A stretch of 64,000 nt of DNA, taken from the NCBI GenBank assembly GCA_038087035.1, contig CP051187.1, positions 2,857,001-2,921,000 of the forward strand, given 5' to 3'. Made by a program: the position numbers and the translations under genes. Source of the stretch: Gloeotrichia echinulata CP02 (GTDB lineage Bacteria; Cyanobacteriota; Cyanobacteriia; Cyanobacteriales; Nostocaceae). The stretch's first letter is position 1; each line of letters opens with the position of its first letter. Positions 24,897 through 33,742 of this stretch are shown here, piece after piece. The notes beneath the pieces were generated by a model that worked only from the letters and a program-made list of their open reading frames with translations, had not been told where the DNA came from and ran no database searches.

Positions 24897-26714
24897 ATGC
24901 CATCAGACCCCAATTCTCATGAGATCACACCAGAAAAGCAACCCCGTGAAGCTAATGGGGGTAGCAAACGCTTCTTTCTCGGTCGCGGTAGTAGACGCTC
25001 ATTTCTGGGGAGCGCCGGTCTGTTTACAGCCGCTAGCGTTGTCACAGGAGTTTTCGGTTCAACTATCTCTTTCAAACAAGAAGGAGAATTTGTCCAAGCT
25101 CAGGATGTAGTTGGTAAGTTTAAGTTTGACTATGCTAAGTTCCGCGAAAAAGCCTATCAAGTGCGCGTAGCAGCAGCAAAGGCTAATCGCGATATTCCCA
25201 TTCCACCCCATCCCACCAACGGTGATGAGGCGAAATACGCCAACAAAATTGCCACGGATACACGAGGATTACCCCATAACCAATTGGGCGAAGTCGATCT
25301 CAAGGCTTATCAATCTTTTATTAATGCGCTGAACTCCGGTGATCCCGACGAGTACGAAAAGATCATTTTGGGTGGCGGACGGAAGCTAGTACAACCACTG
25401 ACTCCATTAGCGATTAGTTTGAATGGGGTGAATACAACCCAATTGGCGATTCCAGTACCGCCCACCCTCGACAGTGCGGAGCAAGCAGCTGAATTCATCG
25501 AAATTGCTTGGCAAGGGTTGTTACAGGACGTTCCATTTAGCGACTACCGTAACGACACCACCAACCCACTGGTTTTAGCAGCAGTTAAGGATCTCAATCG
25601 TTTATCGGGCTTTAAGGGTCCCAAACAAAACGGAAAGATTACTCCCGAACTGCTATTTCGCGGCACAGCGATTTATGTCGATGCTGCCGGTAGAACGGCT
25701 TACTACACACTACCAGGGGCAGATATAGGTCCTTACGTATCTCAGTTTTTACTGCGCCCAATACCCGCAGGAACACTGAGCTATCCTCAACTGCACCGCG
25801 TTCCTCTGGCTATACCAGAAAATGCTTTCCAAACCACCTATGATGAGTGGTTGTTAGTCCAAAATGGCGGCTCTTCTGGTCGGACGATTAAGTTTGACTC
25901 AACCCGGCGCTATTTTATCAACGGACGTGATCAGGGTGAGATTGCCCATACCCCACCACCAGTCTATACAAATGCTGCGGCGATTCTGTCGGCCAGTCCA
26001 GTACGTGACAACCCCCTAGCTGGTGGCGTTGGCGCACCTTTCAATCCCAGTAATCCCTACAACAAGTCGAAGACCCAATCGGGTGGTACTGGGACATTTG
26101 GATCTGGGTATGCGACTGCGCTGATTGGCTGGGTTACTCCCCATGCAATCAGAGCAGCTTATTGGCACAAGTATTATGTTCACCGCCGTCTGCGCTCAGA
26201 GGCTTTTGGTGGATTGGTTCACAACAACAAGGTGAATAAAACCAACTATCCAATTCACGCCGATCTCTTCAAGTCAGAAGCATTAGATCGCATCTACAGC
26301 AAATACCAATCCTATTTGCTACCGCAATTCTTCCCAGAAGGTTCGCCTACACACTCTTCTTATCCCGGTGGTGCTTCGGTAAGTGCAGGAGCCAGTGTGA
26401 CGATTTTGAAGGCGTTATTTGACGGTAGTTATGTGATTCCCAATCCGGTGATCCCCGATCCCAACGATCCTACCAAGTTGATTCCTTACCAGGGGACACC
26501 CCTAACTGTAGAGGGTGAGTTGAACAAACTGGCTGCCAATATTGGTTTAGGTCGTAACAGTGCAGGGATTCACTGGCGCACAGATGCAGCAGCGTCCTTG
26601 GCTCTTGGTGAAGCGATCGCCATCAGCATTCTCAGAGATGAGAAGCTAACCTTCCGCGAAAAATTTGAGGGTTTCACATTCACCAAATTTAATGGCACAA
26701 AAGTCACAATTTAA
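24897..26714 (+). CDS. Tat-exported vanadium-dependent haloperoxidase
   Basis: From MPSDPNSHE the 605-aa protein has a twin-arginine signal (RGSRRSFLGSAGLFTAASVV), so it is exported folded. The vanadate site of the PAP2/V-haloperoxidase superfamily is visible. Lys and Arg lie in KYYVHRRLRSEAFGG, the phosphate-binding loop is SPTHSSYPGGASVSAG, and the late HxxxD-type motif is NSAGIHWRTDAAAS. Such enzymes oxidise bromide, chloride or iodide with peroxide in the periplasm or outside the cell. ATG 24897 is supported by GGAGAA 9 nt upstream; the frame could extend to 24870 but lacks a ribosome site. It is monocistronic, with a hairpin at 26804-26834. Confidence 0.9.
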   Translation: MPSDPNSHEITPEKQPREANGGSKRFFLGRGSRRSFLGSAGLFTAASVVTGVFGSTISFKQEGEFVQAQDVVGKFKFDYAKFREKAYQVRVAAAKANRDIPIPPHPTNGDEAKYANKIATDTRGLPHNQLGEVDLKAYQSFINALNSGDPDEYEKIILGGGRKLVQPLTPLAISLNGVNTTQLAIPVPPTLDSAEQAAEFIEIAWQGLLQDVPFSDYRNDTTNPLVLAAVKDLNRLSGFKGPKQNGKITPELLFRGTAIYVDAAGRTAYYTLPGADIGPYVSQFLLRPIPAGTLSYPQLHRVPLAIPENAFQTTYDEWLLVQNGGSSGRTIKFDSTRRYFINGRDQGEIAHTPPPVYTNAAAILSASPVRDNPLAGGVGAPFNPSNPYNKSKTQSGGTGTFGSGYATALIGWVTPHAIRAAYWHKYYVHRRLRSEAFGGLVHNNKVNKTNYPIHADLFKSEALDRIYSKYQSYLLPQFFPEGSPTHSSYPGGASVSAGASVTILKALFDGSYVIPNPVIPDPNDPTKLIPYQGTPLTVEGELNKLAANIGLGRNSAGIHWRTDAAASLALGEAIAISILRDEKLTFREKFEGFTFTKFNGTKVTI

Positions 26715-26803
26715 CTGCCATTAATTAGTGAATTGAAATTGTTTTTTGCAGCTAATAATATATAGCGGTTCTTAATTGCCTGCTATACCCTCTGCCTGGG
26801 AAA

Positions 26804-26834
26804 GTCAGAATTTAGATAAATTCTAAATTCTGAC
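26804..26834 (+). terminator. Hairpin after haloperoxidase gene
   Basis: GTCAGAATTTAG and CTAAATTCTGAC form a perfect 12-bp stem with a 7-nt loop, 90 bp after the stop. No long T-run follows, so it may be a dispersed palindrome rather than an intrinsic terminator. Confidence 0.5.
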
Positions 26835-26899
26835 GACTAATTGCTTTATTTGGGGTGAATTTCACTCATCTTGGACTTGCCATAGCTCAAAGTTTTACT

Positions 26900-26993
26900 T
26901 ACAGCAATTTTCAGTTCATTCAACCACATATATTGTAGGGGCACGGCAATGCCGTGCCCTTACCGCTGGTCTATTTACCTGAAAACTGCTGTA
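26900..26993. repeat. 94-bp palindromic MITE-like element, copy 3
   Basis: TACAGCAATTTTCAG to CTGAAAACTGCTGTA, with the central palindrome GTAGGGGCACGGCAATGCCG. It is inverted relative to the copies at 2200 and 12628, judging by the position of GGTCTATTTACCTGAAAA. Confidence 0.85.
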
Positions 26994-27147
26994 ACTAGTC
27001 TATTAGGTCGAGGATTTTAATTATGTCTAAGCTGCGGAAATTTTACTCTAGATGGCGGTTTGTGTTTTTAGGCATAATGTTAGCGATCGCCCTGGTTATA
27101 TATACACCACAAGCCCCCAATACAGAAAACACAGTATCAGCAAAAGA

Positions 27148-27343
27148 GGTTCTTGCGTACTTAACGTGCTAAATTTTTAATTACAGTCGATAACTTTGTT
27201 TTAAAATCAAGGCTTACAGGCGCTTATAGCCAAAATTTTAATCATCAGACCTAAAAGGCAGTAAATAATGGCTGTCATCTTATCCCAGCAAGGAGTTCAA
27301 GCTTATTTTTCAACATATTTAGCACGCTAAGTACGCAAGAACC
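27148..27343 (+). mobile_element. 196-bp ISL3-end MITE, copy B
   Basis: By eye it is identical to copy A (5320-5515) except for one base (AAGGAGTTC against AAGGATTTC), while copies C, D and E are clearly diverged. Copies A and B therefore share a recent origin. Confidence 0.92.
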
Positions 27344-27874
27344 CAATTTACCTGAATCTATATCTACTAGCACGACAATAAATTTTCCTTGTCCTTTGAC
27401 CAAACTAATTTCATCTATTCCTAATCTTCTTAAATCTTTGACATCTATTGGCATCACATTTTTAGCTACATCTTCAAGCATTGATATGACTTATTCATTA
27501 GTTAGTCCATTATTTCTTGCCACATTACTTACATTACTATTAATCACTTGTTTGATAATATATTCCGCATATCGGTATGTATACCTCTTTCTTGCTCCTA
27601 GAAAATCTAGCTTTTCATTAAATGTTTTTCGGCATTTTTTACACTTGAATCTTCGTCTATTGACATTCAGTATTACTTCAAAATCCCCCATCGGTAAATC
27701 TTTCACTAAACATTTTTGATTTTGATGTAAATGTCTTGAGTTTTGACCACAGTGTGGGCACGATGCACTTTTCGCTTTTTTACCTACTGATAGAATTAGG
27801 ACTTGACCCTCTTGTAGGCTTGATTCTACTAATACTTCAGGCAAATTTAGGAGTTGAGTCATTATTCGTTTCAT
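27344..27874 (-). pseudogene. ISL3-family transposase, N-terminal remnant
   Basis: The frame begins MKRIMTQLLNLPEVLVESSL and has the zinc-binding pairs CPHCGQNSRHLH and FKCKKCRKTF and the first catalytic aspartate region RRLGIDEISLVKGQG. It ends in VDIDSGKL where the 196-bp element begins. Within it, TAA at 27491-27493 interrupts an otherwise continuous frame (NGLTNE, stop, VISMLEDVAKN). The central and C-terminal two thirds are absent here; a matching C-terminus lies at 5037-5319. The protein cannot be active. Confidence 0.85.
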
Positions 27875-28206
27875 AATTTATTTTATTAAACATTATTAAA
27901 AAATATCTTAACATTTTAGCACGCTAAGTACCCAAGAACCACTTTTTTTAGCCGTTGCTCAACCTCTAACAGTTGGCATTCCTTACGGTTTAGTCTTTTG
28001 GTGGATTGCTAAAAGGCACACTCCTTGGGGATGGTTGGGATTAGCGGTCGAAATGGGTTTGGCTGCAATCATCTACGTTGTCATAGTCTGGTTGTTAATA
28101 TTGAATGAGTCTGAGCGTCAAAATTGGAGCGATCGCTTAAAAATACCATTCTTAAGACTGTAACAGAAGGCTTTTGAGATTTGAAAACACACCCTAGCCC
28201 CTAATA

Positions 28207-29368
28207 ATGAAAATTGTATTTGTGAATCCTATCGGATCAATTGGCGGCGCTGAAAAAGTATTGCTGACTATCTTCGCTACACTCTTAACTACACAACCAA
28301 AAATTCAAATACACCTAATTGTAGGCACAGATGGTCTATTGATACAGCAGTCTCAAAAATTGGGAGTACAGGTAACATTATTAAAATTGCCAGAAAAATT
28401 TAACCAATTAGGTGATAGTTCCTTTAAAGGTAGCAGTAAACGCATAAGCGGATTAATATTACTATTACAATTAATACAAATATTGCCCAGTCTAAGTAAA
28501 TATTTTTATGATTTTCACCAATTACTGCACAAAATTAACCCAGATTTAATTCACTCTAATGGCATTAAAACTCATTTAATAACTGCATTTGCAGGAGTCA
28601 AGGATAAACCTGTTATTTGGCACATCCATGATTTTTACGGCTCACGACCATTAATGGCTAAAATTTTAAAATTAATGAGCTTCCGCGCCACACAGGGAAT
28701 TGCTATTTCTCAAGCTGTAGCGCAAGATGCTAAAGCCACTCTACCTGATTTACCAATAGAAGTAATTTACAATGCCGTAGACATAAATTACTTCTCCCCA
28801 TCTGTTTCTACTTCCTCATCTTCTAGTCTTCCCCTGCGAATTGGACTAGTAGCTACATTTGCACGTTGGAAAGGACAGGACATTTTTCTGGAAGCAGCAA
28901 ATCAAAGTATTTGCACGAATACGAGCTATTTACCCAGATTTACGACTCGTCAAAGTCAGTGGCGAATGGACACCAAGCCAGCAGCAACAAATTGCTCAGT
29001 TGAATATCGGTGAATCAATAATTTATTTACAAGGTTTACAACGTTCAACCATAGCAGCACTTTACCGACAAGCATCAGCAGTATTATTAACAAGTGAAGC
29101 TGAGGGATTTGGATTACCTGTGATTGAGGCTTTAGCCTGTGGAGCAATTCTAGTTGTCAGCGATATTCCTGTTCTGCATGAGGTGGGTGGACAAGGAGTA
29201 TTGTATTGTCCGACTGAAGATGTATCAGCTTGGGTAAAGACACTAGAGCAAGTATTAGTAAATCCAAATATTGCTCCTGCTATCAATTTACGCCTAGCTG
29301 AAGCCGAGAAATATTCTTGGTCTCATCATACCCAGATTATTGCTCAATCTTATTTACAGCTATTTTAA
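28207..29368 (+). pseudogene. GT4 family glycosyltransferase with +1 frameshift
   Basis: The N-terminal half (28207-28910) has GSIGGAEKVLLTIFATLL, the GT4 acceptor-domain glycine-rich loop, and PVIWHIHDFYGSRPL. The frame then shifts by one base near 28905, probably an extra A in CAAAG. The continuation (VFARIRAIYPDLRLVKVSGE) contains the donor-binding EAEGFGLPVIEALACG and GVLYCPTEDVSAWVKTLE. Deleting one base gives a normal protein of about 386 aa. It would transfer a sugar onto a surface glycan or lipid in the cytoplasm. Sequencing error cannot be excluded; otherwise the gene is inactive. Confidence 0.8.
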
Positions 29369-29410
29369 AATAAATTAGGGAACAGTGCCGTGCCCCTAAA
29401 CGCGACGATA

Positions 29411-30425
29411 CAGCACTTTCCAGCAATGTGAAGTACAATATGTAAGATAGATAAATTATTATTATGAAACCATATTCCGTCGATCTGAGAGAAAAAATAG
29501 TCAATGCTTATCAGTTAGGAAATATTTCAGTTAGAAAGTTAGCTGTAAACTTTGGTGTTGGTAAAGCTTTTGTACAAAAAATGTTGAGACAGTATAAAGA
29601 GAAAGGACATGTTAATCCTGGTAAGCAAGGGACAAGAAAAAAAGCGGTATTAGCAGATTCTGCGGCTCAACTTGTTGCATTGGTAAAAAAGTATCCAGAT
29701 GCAACTCTCTCTGAATATTGTGAATATTGGCTCTTAACTGAGGGGCAACTAGTGAGTTCCAGCATGATGTGTAGAGAATTGCAAAAATTAAATCTAACTC
29801 GTAAAAAAAAACGGTTCGCAGCAGTCAGGCAGCTACCGATAGAGTTCAATTGCTCAGGTGTGAATACAGAGAGAAAGTCAGAGATATAGAGCCGAAAAAT
29901 CTGGTTTTTTTGGATGAAGCAGGCTTACTGCTTGGGTTAATGCGTCCAAAAGCTCGTAGTGAAAAAGGAAGTAGAGTATATGATGTAAAACCATTTTATC
30001 GAGGTAAAAAAGTCACTATTATCGGCGCAATCAGTATGGATAAAGTATTGGCTGTGATGACACTAGATGGTTCAATGGATAGTAATGCTTTTCGCGTGTT
30101 TATAGAAAAGTTGTTAGTGCCTCAATTATGGAAAGGTGCAGTTGTCATAATGGATAACCTATTTGCCCATAAGATCGATGAAATTACGCCCATAATTGAA
30201 TCTGTTGGTGCCAGTGTCATCAATCTATCTTCTTATTCACCAGATTTTAATCCCATTGAACATTGGTGGTCACAGCTTAAAGCTTTTATCAAAACATTTT
30301 CTCCAAAAACTACTCAAATGGTAGATGTATTGATTGCAATTGCTTTAAATCTAATCAATCCTATGCATCTGCGAAATTGGTTTGCTAACTGCTGCTACTG
30401 TACTTCATGATTCAGGAAAGTGCTG
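29411..30425 (+). mobile_element. IS630-family insertion sequence, complete
   Basis: The ends CAGCACTTTCC and GGAAAGTGCTG are inverted repeats flanked by TA on both sides (29409-29410 and 30426-30427), the IS630/Tc1 target signature. The 1015-bp element contains one transposase gene in two overlapping frames. It appears to be intact. Confidence 0.88.
29464..30410 (+). CDS. IS630 transposase made by -1 frameshifting
   Basis: The first frame (29464-29889) encodes the HTH domain: MKPYSVDLREKIVNAYQLGN, ISVRKLAVNFGVGKAFVQK. At a run of nine A (29803-29811) a -1 shift leads through TVRSSQAATDRVQLLRCEYR into the DDE domain. That domain has FLDEAG, IIMDNLFAHK and SPDFNPIEHWWSQLKAF, so all three acidic residues are present. 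Product about 315 aa. A-run slippage is known to express many IS630 transposases. Transposition here is plausible since ends and gene are intact. Confidence 0.85.
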
Positions 30426-30457
30426 TATAATTTTGTATTGCATCCAACTGATAACCG

Positions 30458-31363
30458 CTATAAGGAACGGCGAATTTCCAGATAGCGGTGAAGATATTCT
30501 GTGATAATGCCATGCAACATCAAATCGCGAGCAGCGTGAAAAGGGCTATTTGGGGCTAAAGGATGGCGATTTGTCACCACATGATTCCAGTTATAATCAT
30601 TAATAATTGTACTGATATAGATGGCAAAATTTTCATCAAATTGTAAGGATAACACTGCTCGAAAAAATTCATCACTGGTCAAACATAGGGAATAAAATAC
30701 TTTAAATAGCTCAATCGCTGATTCCAAATCGAGAATCTTCCAAGGTGGGCGTTTTTCAAAATCTATATCCACCTTTACAGGTACAATACTGTCATAATTT
30801 AGTCCCCTTTCTTTCACTTGTTCCACGTATTGGGGATTTGCTGCCAATGCCTGATGATAGTCTATGACAAAGTTATAAAGAATCAGGTCATGCTCTAAAA
30901 ATGCATTTTTTTCACCTAAATCATCAATTGTTCGGGGATATAGTTGGGATTTTTCTATTGTTGTATCAGCACCATTATCAATCAAAAAATTGATAATATT
31001 AGAGCCAAGACATATATGACGCACAATCAAATAACAAGCTTCGGGCGAGACAAAATGCTTGAGAAAAAATGCTGCTGATTTGTGCATTAAAGTGTAAGCA
31101 TGAAACTGAAATGGTAGCAGCCGTTTGGCAGTCATAATCAATGCCAACAATACATTTGCCAACAGCTTAATGGGAATTAACAAATAGTTGCGAGTCCAAC
31201 TCTGTAAATCCCGAATCATGTATGCTTTTGCTATTGGATCAACAGGAATAGACCAATCCAAGTAAATGGCATCCCAAGCATTAGGATCGCGTCGATTGTG
31301 CGGTTGTGGTTTCCAAGGTTTTGTGGGTTGAGATTCCTGGGTTGTTGCTTCTTCACGTTGCAT
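30458..31363 (-). CDS. Unrecognised protein coupled to KAS III fusion
   Basis: I do not recognise this 301-aa protein. It starts MQREEATTQESQPTKPWKPQ, has a hydrophobic segment around residues 58-80 (YLLIPIKLLANVLLALIM), and then conserved-looking histidines (FHAYTLMHKSAAFFLKHF, YLIVRHICLGSN). A C-terminal helical part contains NDYNWNHVVTNRHPLAPNS. Its ATG overlaps the stop codon of the upstream KAS III fusion gene by one base (TAATG), so the two are translationally coupled. A membrane-associated partner or modifying enzyme in the same lipid pathway is inference. The gene ends 31 bp from an IS630 element. Confidence 0.6.
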   Translation of the reverse strand: MQREEATTQESQPTKPWKPQPHNRRDPNAWDAIYLDWSIPVDPIAKAYMIRDLQSWTRNYLLIPIKLLANVLLALIMTAKRLLPFQFHAYTLMHKSAAFFLKHFVSPEACYLIVRHICLGSNIINFLIDNGADTTIEKSQLYPRTIDDLGEKNAFLEHDLILYNFVIDYHQALAANPQYVEQVKERGLNYDSIVPVKVDIDFEKRPPWKILDLESAIELFKVFYSLCLTSDEFFRAVLSLQFDENFAIYISTIINDYNWNHVVTNRHPLAPNSPFHAARDLMLHGIITEYLHRYLEIRRSL

Positions 31364-33228
31364 TACTGAATTTCCTCTAACTGTAATTGGTACAAACGAG
31401 CAGTTACTTTCGCTGTTTTCACAATTTTCTGGGCAATTTCCGCATTCATCCAGTCAGCGTTAATAATCGACTCTAGTTTGGCAATATGGGACTCATCATT
31501 AGCACCGTGATAAGCCAAAAAGGAAACTTGCTCCGGGAGCAAATGCAAAGTTTGTTTAATTAAGGACGCCCACTGTAAAGCCAGTTGATTTCCCAAACCT
31601 TCAATAATAAATATACTACCGATTAGGTCTATTGGGTTTTCCCGTGACGCCTGATGGAAAATAAATGCTGACAGCGCTTCCGAGCCAATATTCTTTTGCG
31701 CCTCAACAATTTCTGCTAACGCGCCCCCAACTGAGACATAGTTGCGTTCTAGCATCTGATAGTCGCGATGCTCATCCTGTGCATGACCAATGAAGGTGGA
31801 ACGCAACCGAAAATCTATCATATTCGATGCAGCACGAGCAATCCAACGCGCTCCCTCCACAACTTGAGGCCGGAGATTTCTCAACAAAGCCTTGTAATCT
31901 TCAAGGGTAAATTCCCCCCGATGCAGTTTGCGGATAATCGGTACAGAACGCAGATGGCGCTCAAATTCCAGCCAGACTAGCGCCAATTCTCGCAGTAAAT
32001 CAGCTGCTACAGAGTTTGGTTGTTCGGCTTGGATGCTGTTAAGCGGAAAACCAATAGATGCTGTAGGAATATTTTCTGAGTTAGTTGCTTTGACAGTTGA
32101 TGCTTCTACCACACTGAGCATGATGTAAGCTGTAGTGAACCGTCCACTTTCTGGTACAAAACAGAAAATTTTTTGACCTGCAATCAACTTACCAGAATGA
32201 AATAACTCTTCCAGCATCAAGTAAATTGAAGCACAGCCTGTATTGCCTCGGCTATAGAGATTAGTAAACCACTTTTCTTCCGGAATCATGCAATCAGCTT
32301 TTTCCAACAAATCAACGATTTTACCTCGGAAAAAGTGAGAGGAGTAGTGACACAAAAGCCAGTCAATTTCTTTTGGGTTAACTCTCCCCGCTGCAATCAA
32401 CTTTAACCAACCTGATACTCCCAATTTAATTACATCATCTAGTCGCCGAATATTTTGCCGCAAATTGATGGCTCCAGCGGCACTTGCATCAGCATATGAT
32501 GGATAATCCATCCAACTTTTTTGACCAGTTTCATCTGATGTGCCAGCATACATACACAGGGGATAGGCGTTAGCATGGGAAACCAATTCAATCCATTCAA
32601 TTTTTAAGCTAATACCATCCGTTCTCGGTTGATTTTGAATTAATAACGAACCAGCACCATCCGAAAGCATCCAGCGCAAAAATTCTGTATCAAAAGGTAT
32701 TTTTTCTCCATTTTTCCATCTCGATTCAGCTTCAAATTGAGTGTGTTTAAATAGACGAGATGCTAATTCGGAAGCAACCGCAACTGCAACCTGTTTCTTC
32801 CCTAGTTGTACTTGAGATGCTGCATAGTTTAACGCCGCCACGCCCGCACAACAGACACCCTGGGTAGAAATAATTTCTAGAGGGGGTAACTCTGGTAATT
32901 CGCCATGTACCATACTGGCAAATCCAGGTATCAATAAATCAGACCAACTGGTACTACAAGCTAGTAAATCAACAGCCGTGGATTCTAAATTCACCCGTGA
33001 TAGGGTATCACGGACAGCTGCTGCTGCCATCTGGCTATTGAGATAGGTAGTGTTTTGCTGTTGATCTAGGGCATAGTAGCGTTGTTTAATGCCATTGCTT
33101 TGGAGGATACGATGTCTAACTTTGGAGGGGCGTCCACCAATTTTGCCTAGGTAATCTTCCATCTGCTCATTACTAATCGGTTCACCAGGCAAAAATTTAC
33201 CAATGCTGTTGATATAAGCACTTTGCAT
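31363..33228 (-). CDS. KAS III / haem-oxygenase-like fusion protein
   Basis: The 621-aa protein has two parts. Residues about 1-380 form a 3-oxoacyl-ACP synthase III-type thiolase fold: catalytic Cys in STQGVCCAGVAAL, His in DWLLCHYSSHFFRGK and Asn in SRGNTGCASIYLMLEE. Residues about 410-621 form an all-helical haem-oxygenase-like/iron-dependent oxidase fold (PqqC/UndA/Haem_oxygenas_2 type). Candidate metal ligands are in FERHLRSVPIIRKLHRG, GHAQDEHRDYQMLERNY and HGANDESHIAKLES. KAS III enzymes condense acyl-CoA with malonyl-ACP; HO-like diiron enzymes oxidise or decarboxylate acyl chains. A combined condensation-oxidation step is inference. It overlaps the next gene by one base. Confidence 0.8.
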   Translation of the reverse strand: MQSAYINSIGKFLPGEPISNEQMEDYLGKIGGRPSKVRHRILQSNGIKQRYYALDQQQNTTYLNSQMAAAAVRDTLSRVNLESTAVDLLACSTSWSDLLIPGFASMVHGELPELPPLEIISTQGVCCAGVAALNYAASQVQLGKKQVAVAVASELASRLFKHTQFEAESRWKNGEKIPFDTEFLRWMLSDGAGSLLIQNQPRTDGISLKIEWIELVSHANAYPLCMYAGTSDETGQKSWMDYPSYADASAAGAINLRQNIRRLDDVIKLGVSGWLKLIAAGRVNPKEIDWLLCHYSSHFFRGKIVDLLEKADCMIPEEKWFTNLYSRGNTGCASIYLMLEELFHSGKLIAGQKIFCFVPESGRFTTAYIMLSVVEASTVKATNSENIPTASIGFPLNSIQAEQPNSVAADLLRELALVWLEFERHLRSVPIIRKLHRGEFTLEDYKALLRNLRPQVVEGARWIARAASNMIDFRLRSTFIGHAQDEHRDYQMLERNYVSVGGALAEIVEAQKNIGSEALSAFIFHQASRENPIDLIGSIFIIEGLGNQLALQWASLIKQTLHLLPEQVSFLAYHGANDESHIAKLESIINADWMNAEIAQKIVKTAKVTARLYQLQLEEIQ

Positions 33229-33742
33229 AAAAAAATTACTTATTTAAGAATATAAAATGGTCATTTATATAACTAATAAATTATATCGCTCATTATTGGT
33301 AAGGTAAAGGTTTGGAGTATACCTTTCTTAATATAATATAGTTCGGTTTATGTATACAGAATTACTTAGAACTGGTATTGGATTTAACAAATTTAACATT
33401 TACAACCTACATTCCGCAAGTAAACTGCAATTCAATCTATCCTAAATATTGTCTGCAATATCACATTTGAGAGGATGCGGTTGAGTTTTGCGATCGCTAC
33501 TTTACTTCAATGAAATAATGGTTCTTCAGTACTTGTTATGCTAAAATAACAATTTACAATTAGGGAACAGGGAACTCTTAACAGAAAAAAGAATTAGCCG
33601 TGGAATGAAACCTACTTTAAACGTGAACCGTCGAAAAAGCGCGGTCTTGTTGCGTAGGCGTTGCCTAAGAAGAGAAGATTTTCAATAATGTTGCGTAGCC
33701 TTCAGCGCTCGTAGAGAATCCAACGCTGGCAATGACAAGTAT
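33229..33742. other. Intergenic region with a solo mobile-element end
   Basis: No ORF is present. GGTTCTTCAGTACTTGTTATG near 33519 followed by CTAAAAT is a degenerate version of the 196-bp/ISL3 terminal repeat, apparently without a partner end. Near 33640-33735 there is a dispersed repeat (GTTGCGTAGGCGTTGCCTAAG) typical of Nostoc intergenic DNA. The promoter of the KAS III fusion gene should be near 33240-33400. Confidence 0.45.

Larger units (their letters stand above)
27148..27940. mobile_element. Composite unit: 196-bp element + ISL3 right half
   Basis: The unit starts with the left end of a full 196-bp element (GGTTCTTGCGTACTTAACG). It continues at 27344 with the N-terminal half of an ISL3 transposase gene (minus strand) and ends with the IS right end TTAGCACGCTAAGTACCC/AAGAACC at 27940. 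No target duplication flanks it (GCAAAAGA and ACTTTTTT). It is the mirror partner of the 492-bp unit at 5024-5515. Confidence 0.8.
27023..28163 (+). pseudogene. Small membrane protein gene split by ISL3-derived unit
   Basis: The first 41 codons encode MSKLRKFYSRWRFVFLGIML followed by a membrane segment and SAK. The frame is broken at 27148 by a 793-bp mobile unit and resumes at 27941 with LFLAVAQPLTVGIPYGLVFW, ending LKIPFLRL. Removing 27148-27940 exactly joins GA to A (Glu) and restores a 115-aa, three-helix membrane protein. The family is not recognised. As it stands the N-terminal part reads into the element and stops within a few codons. Confidence 0.75.
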
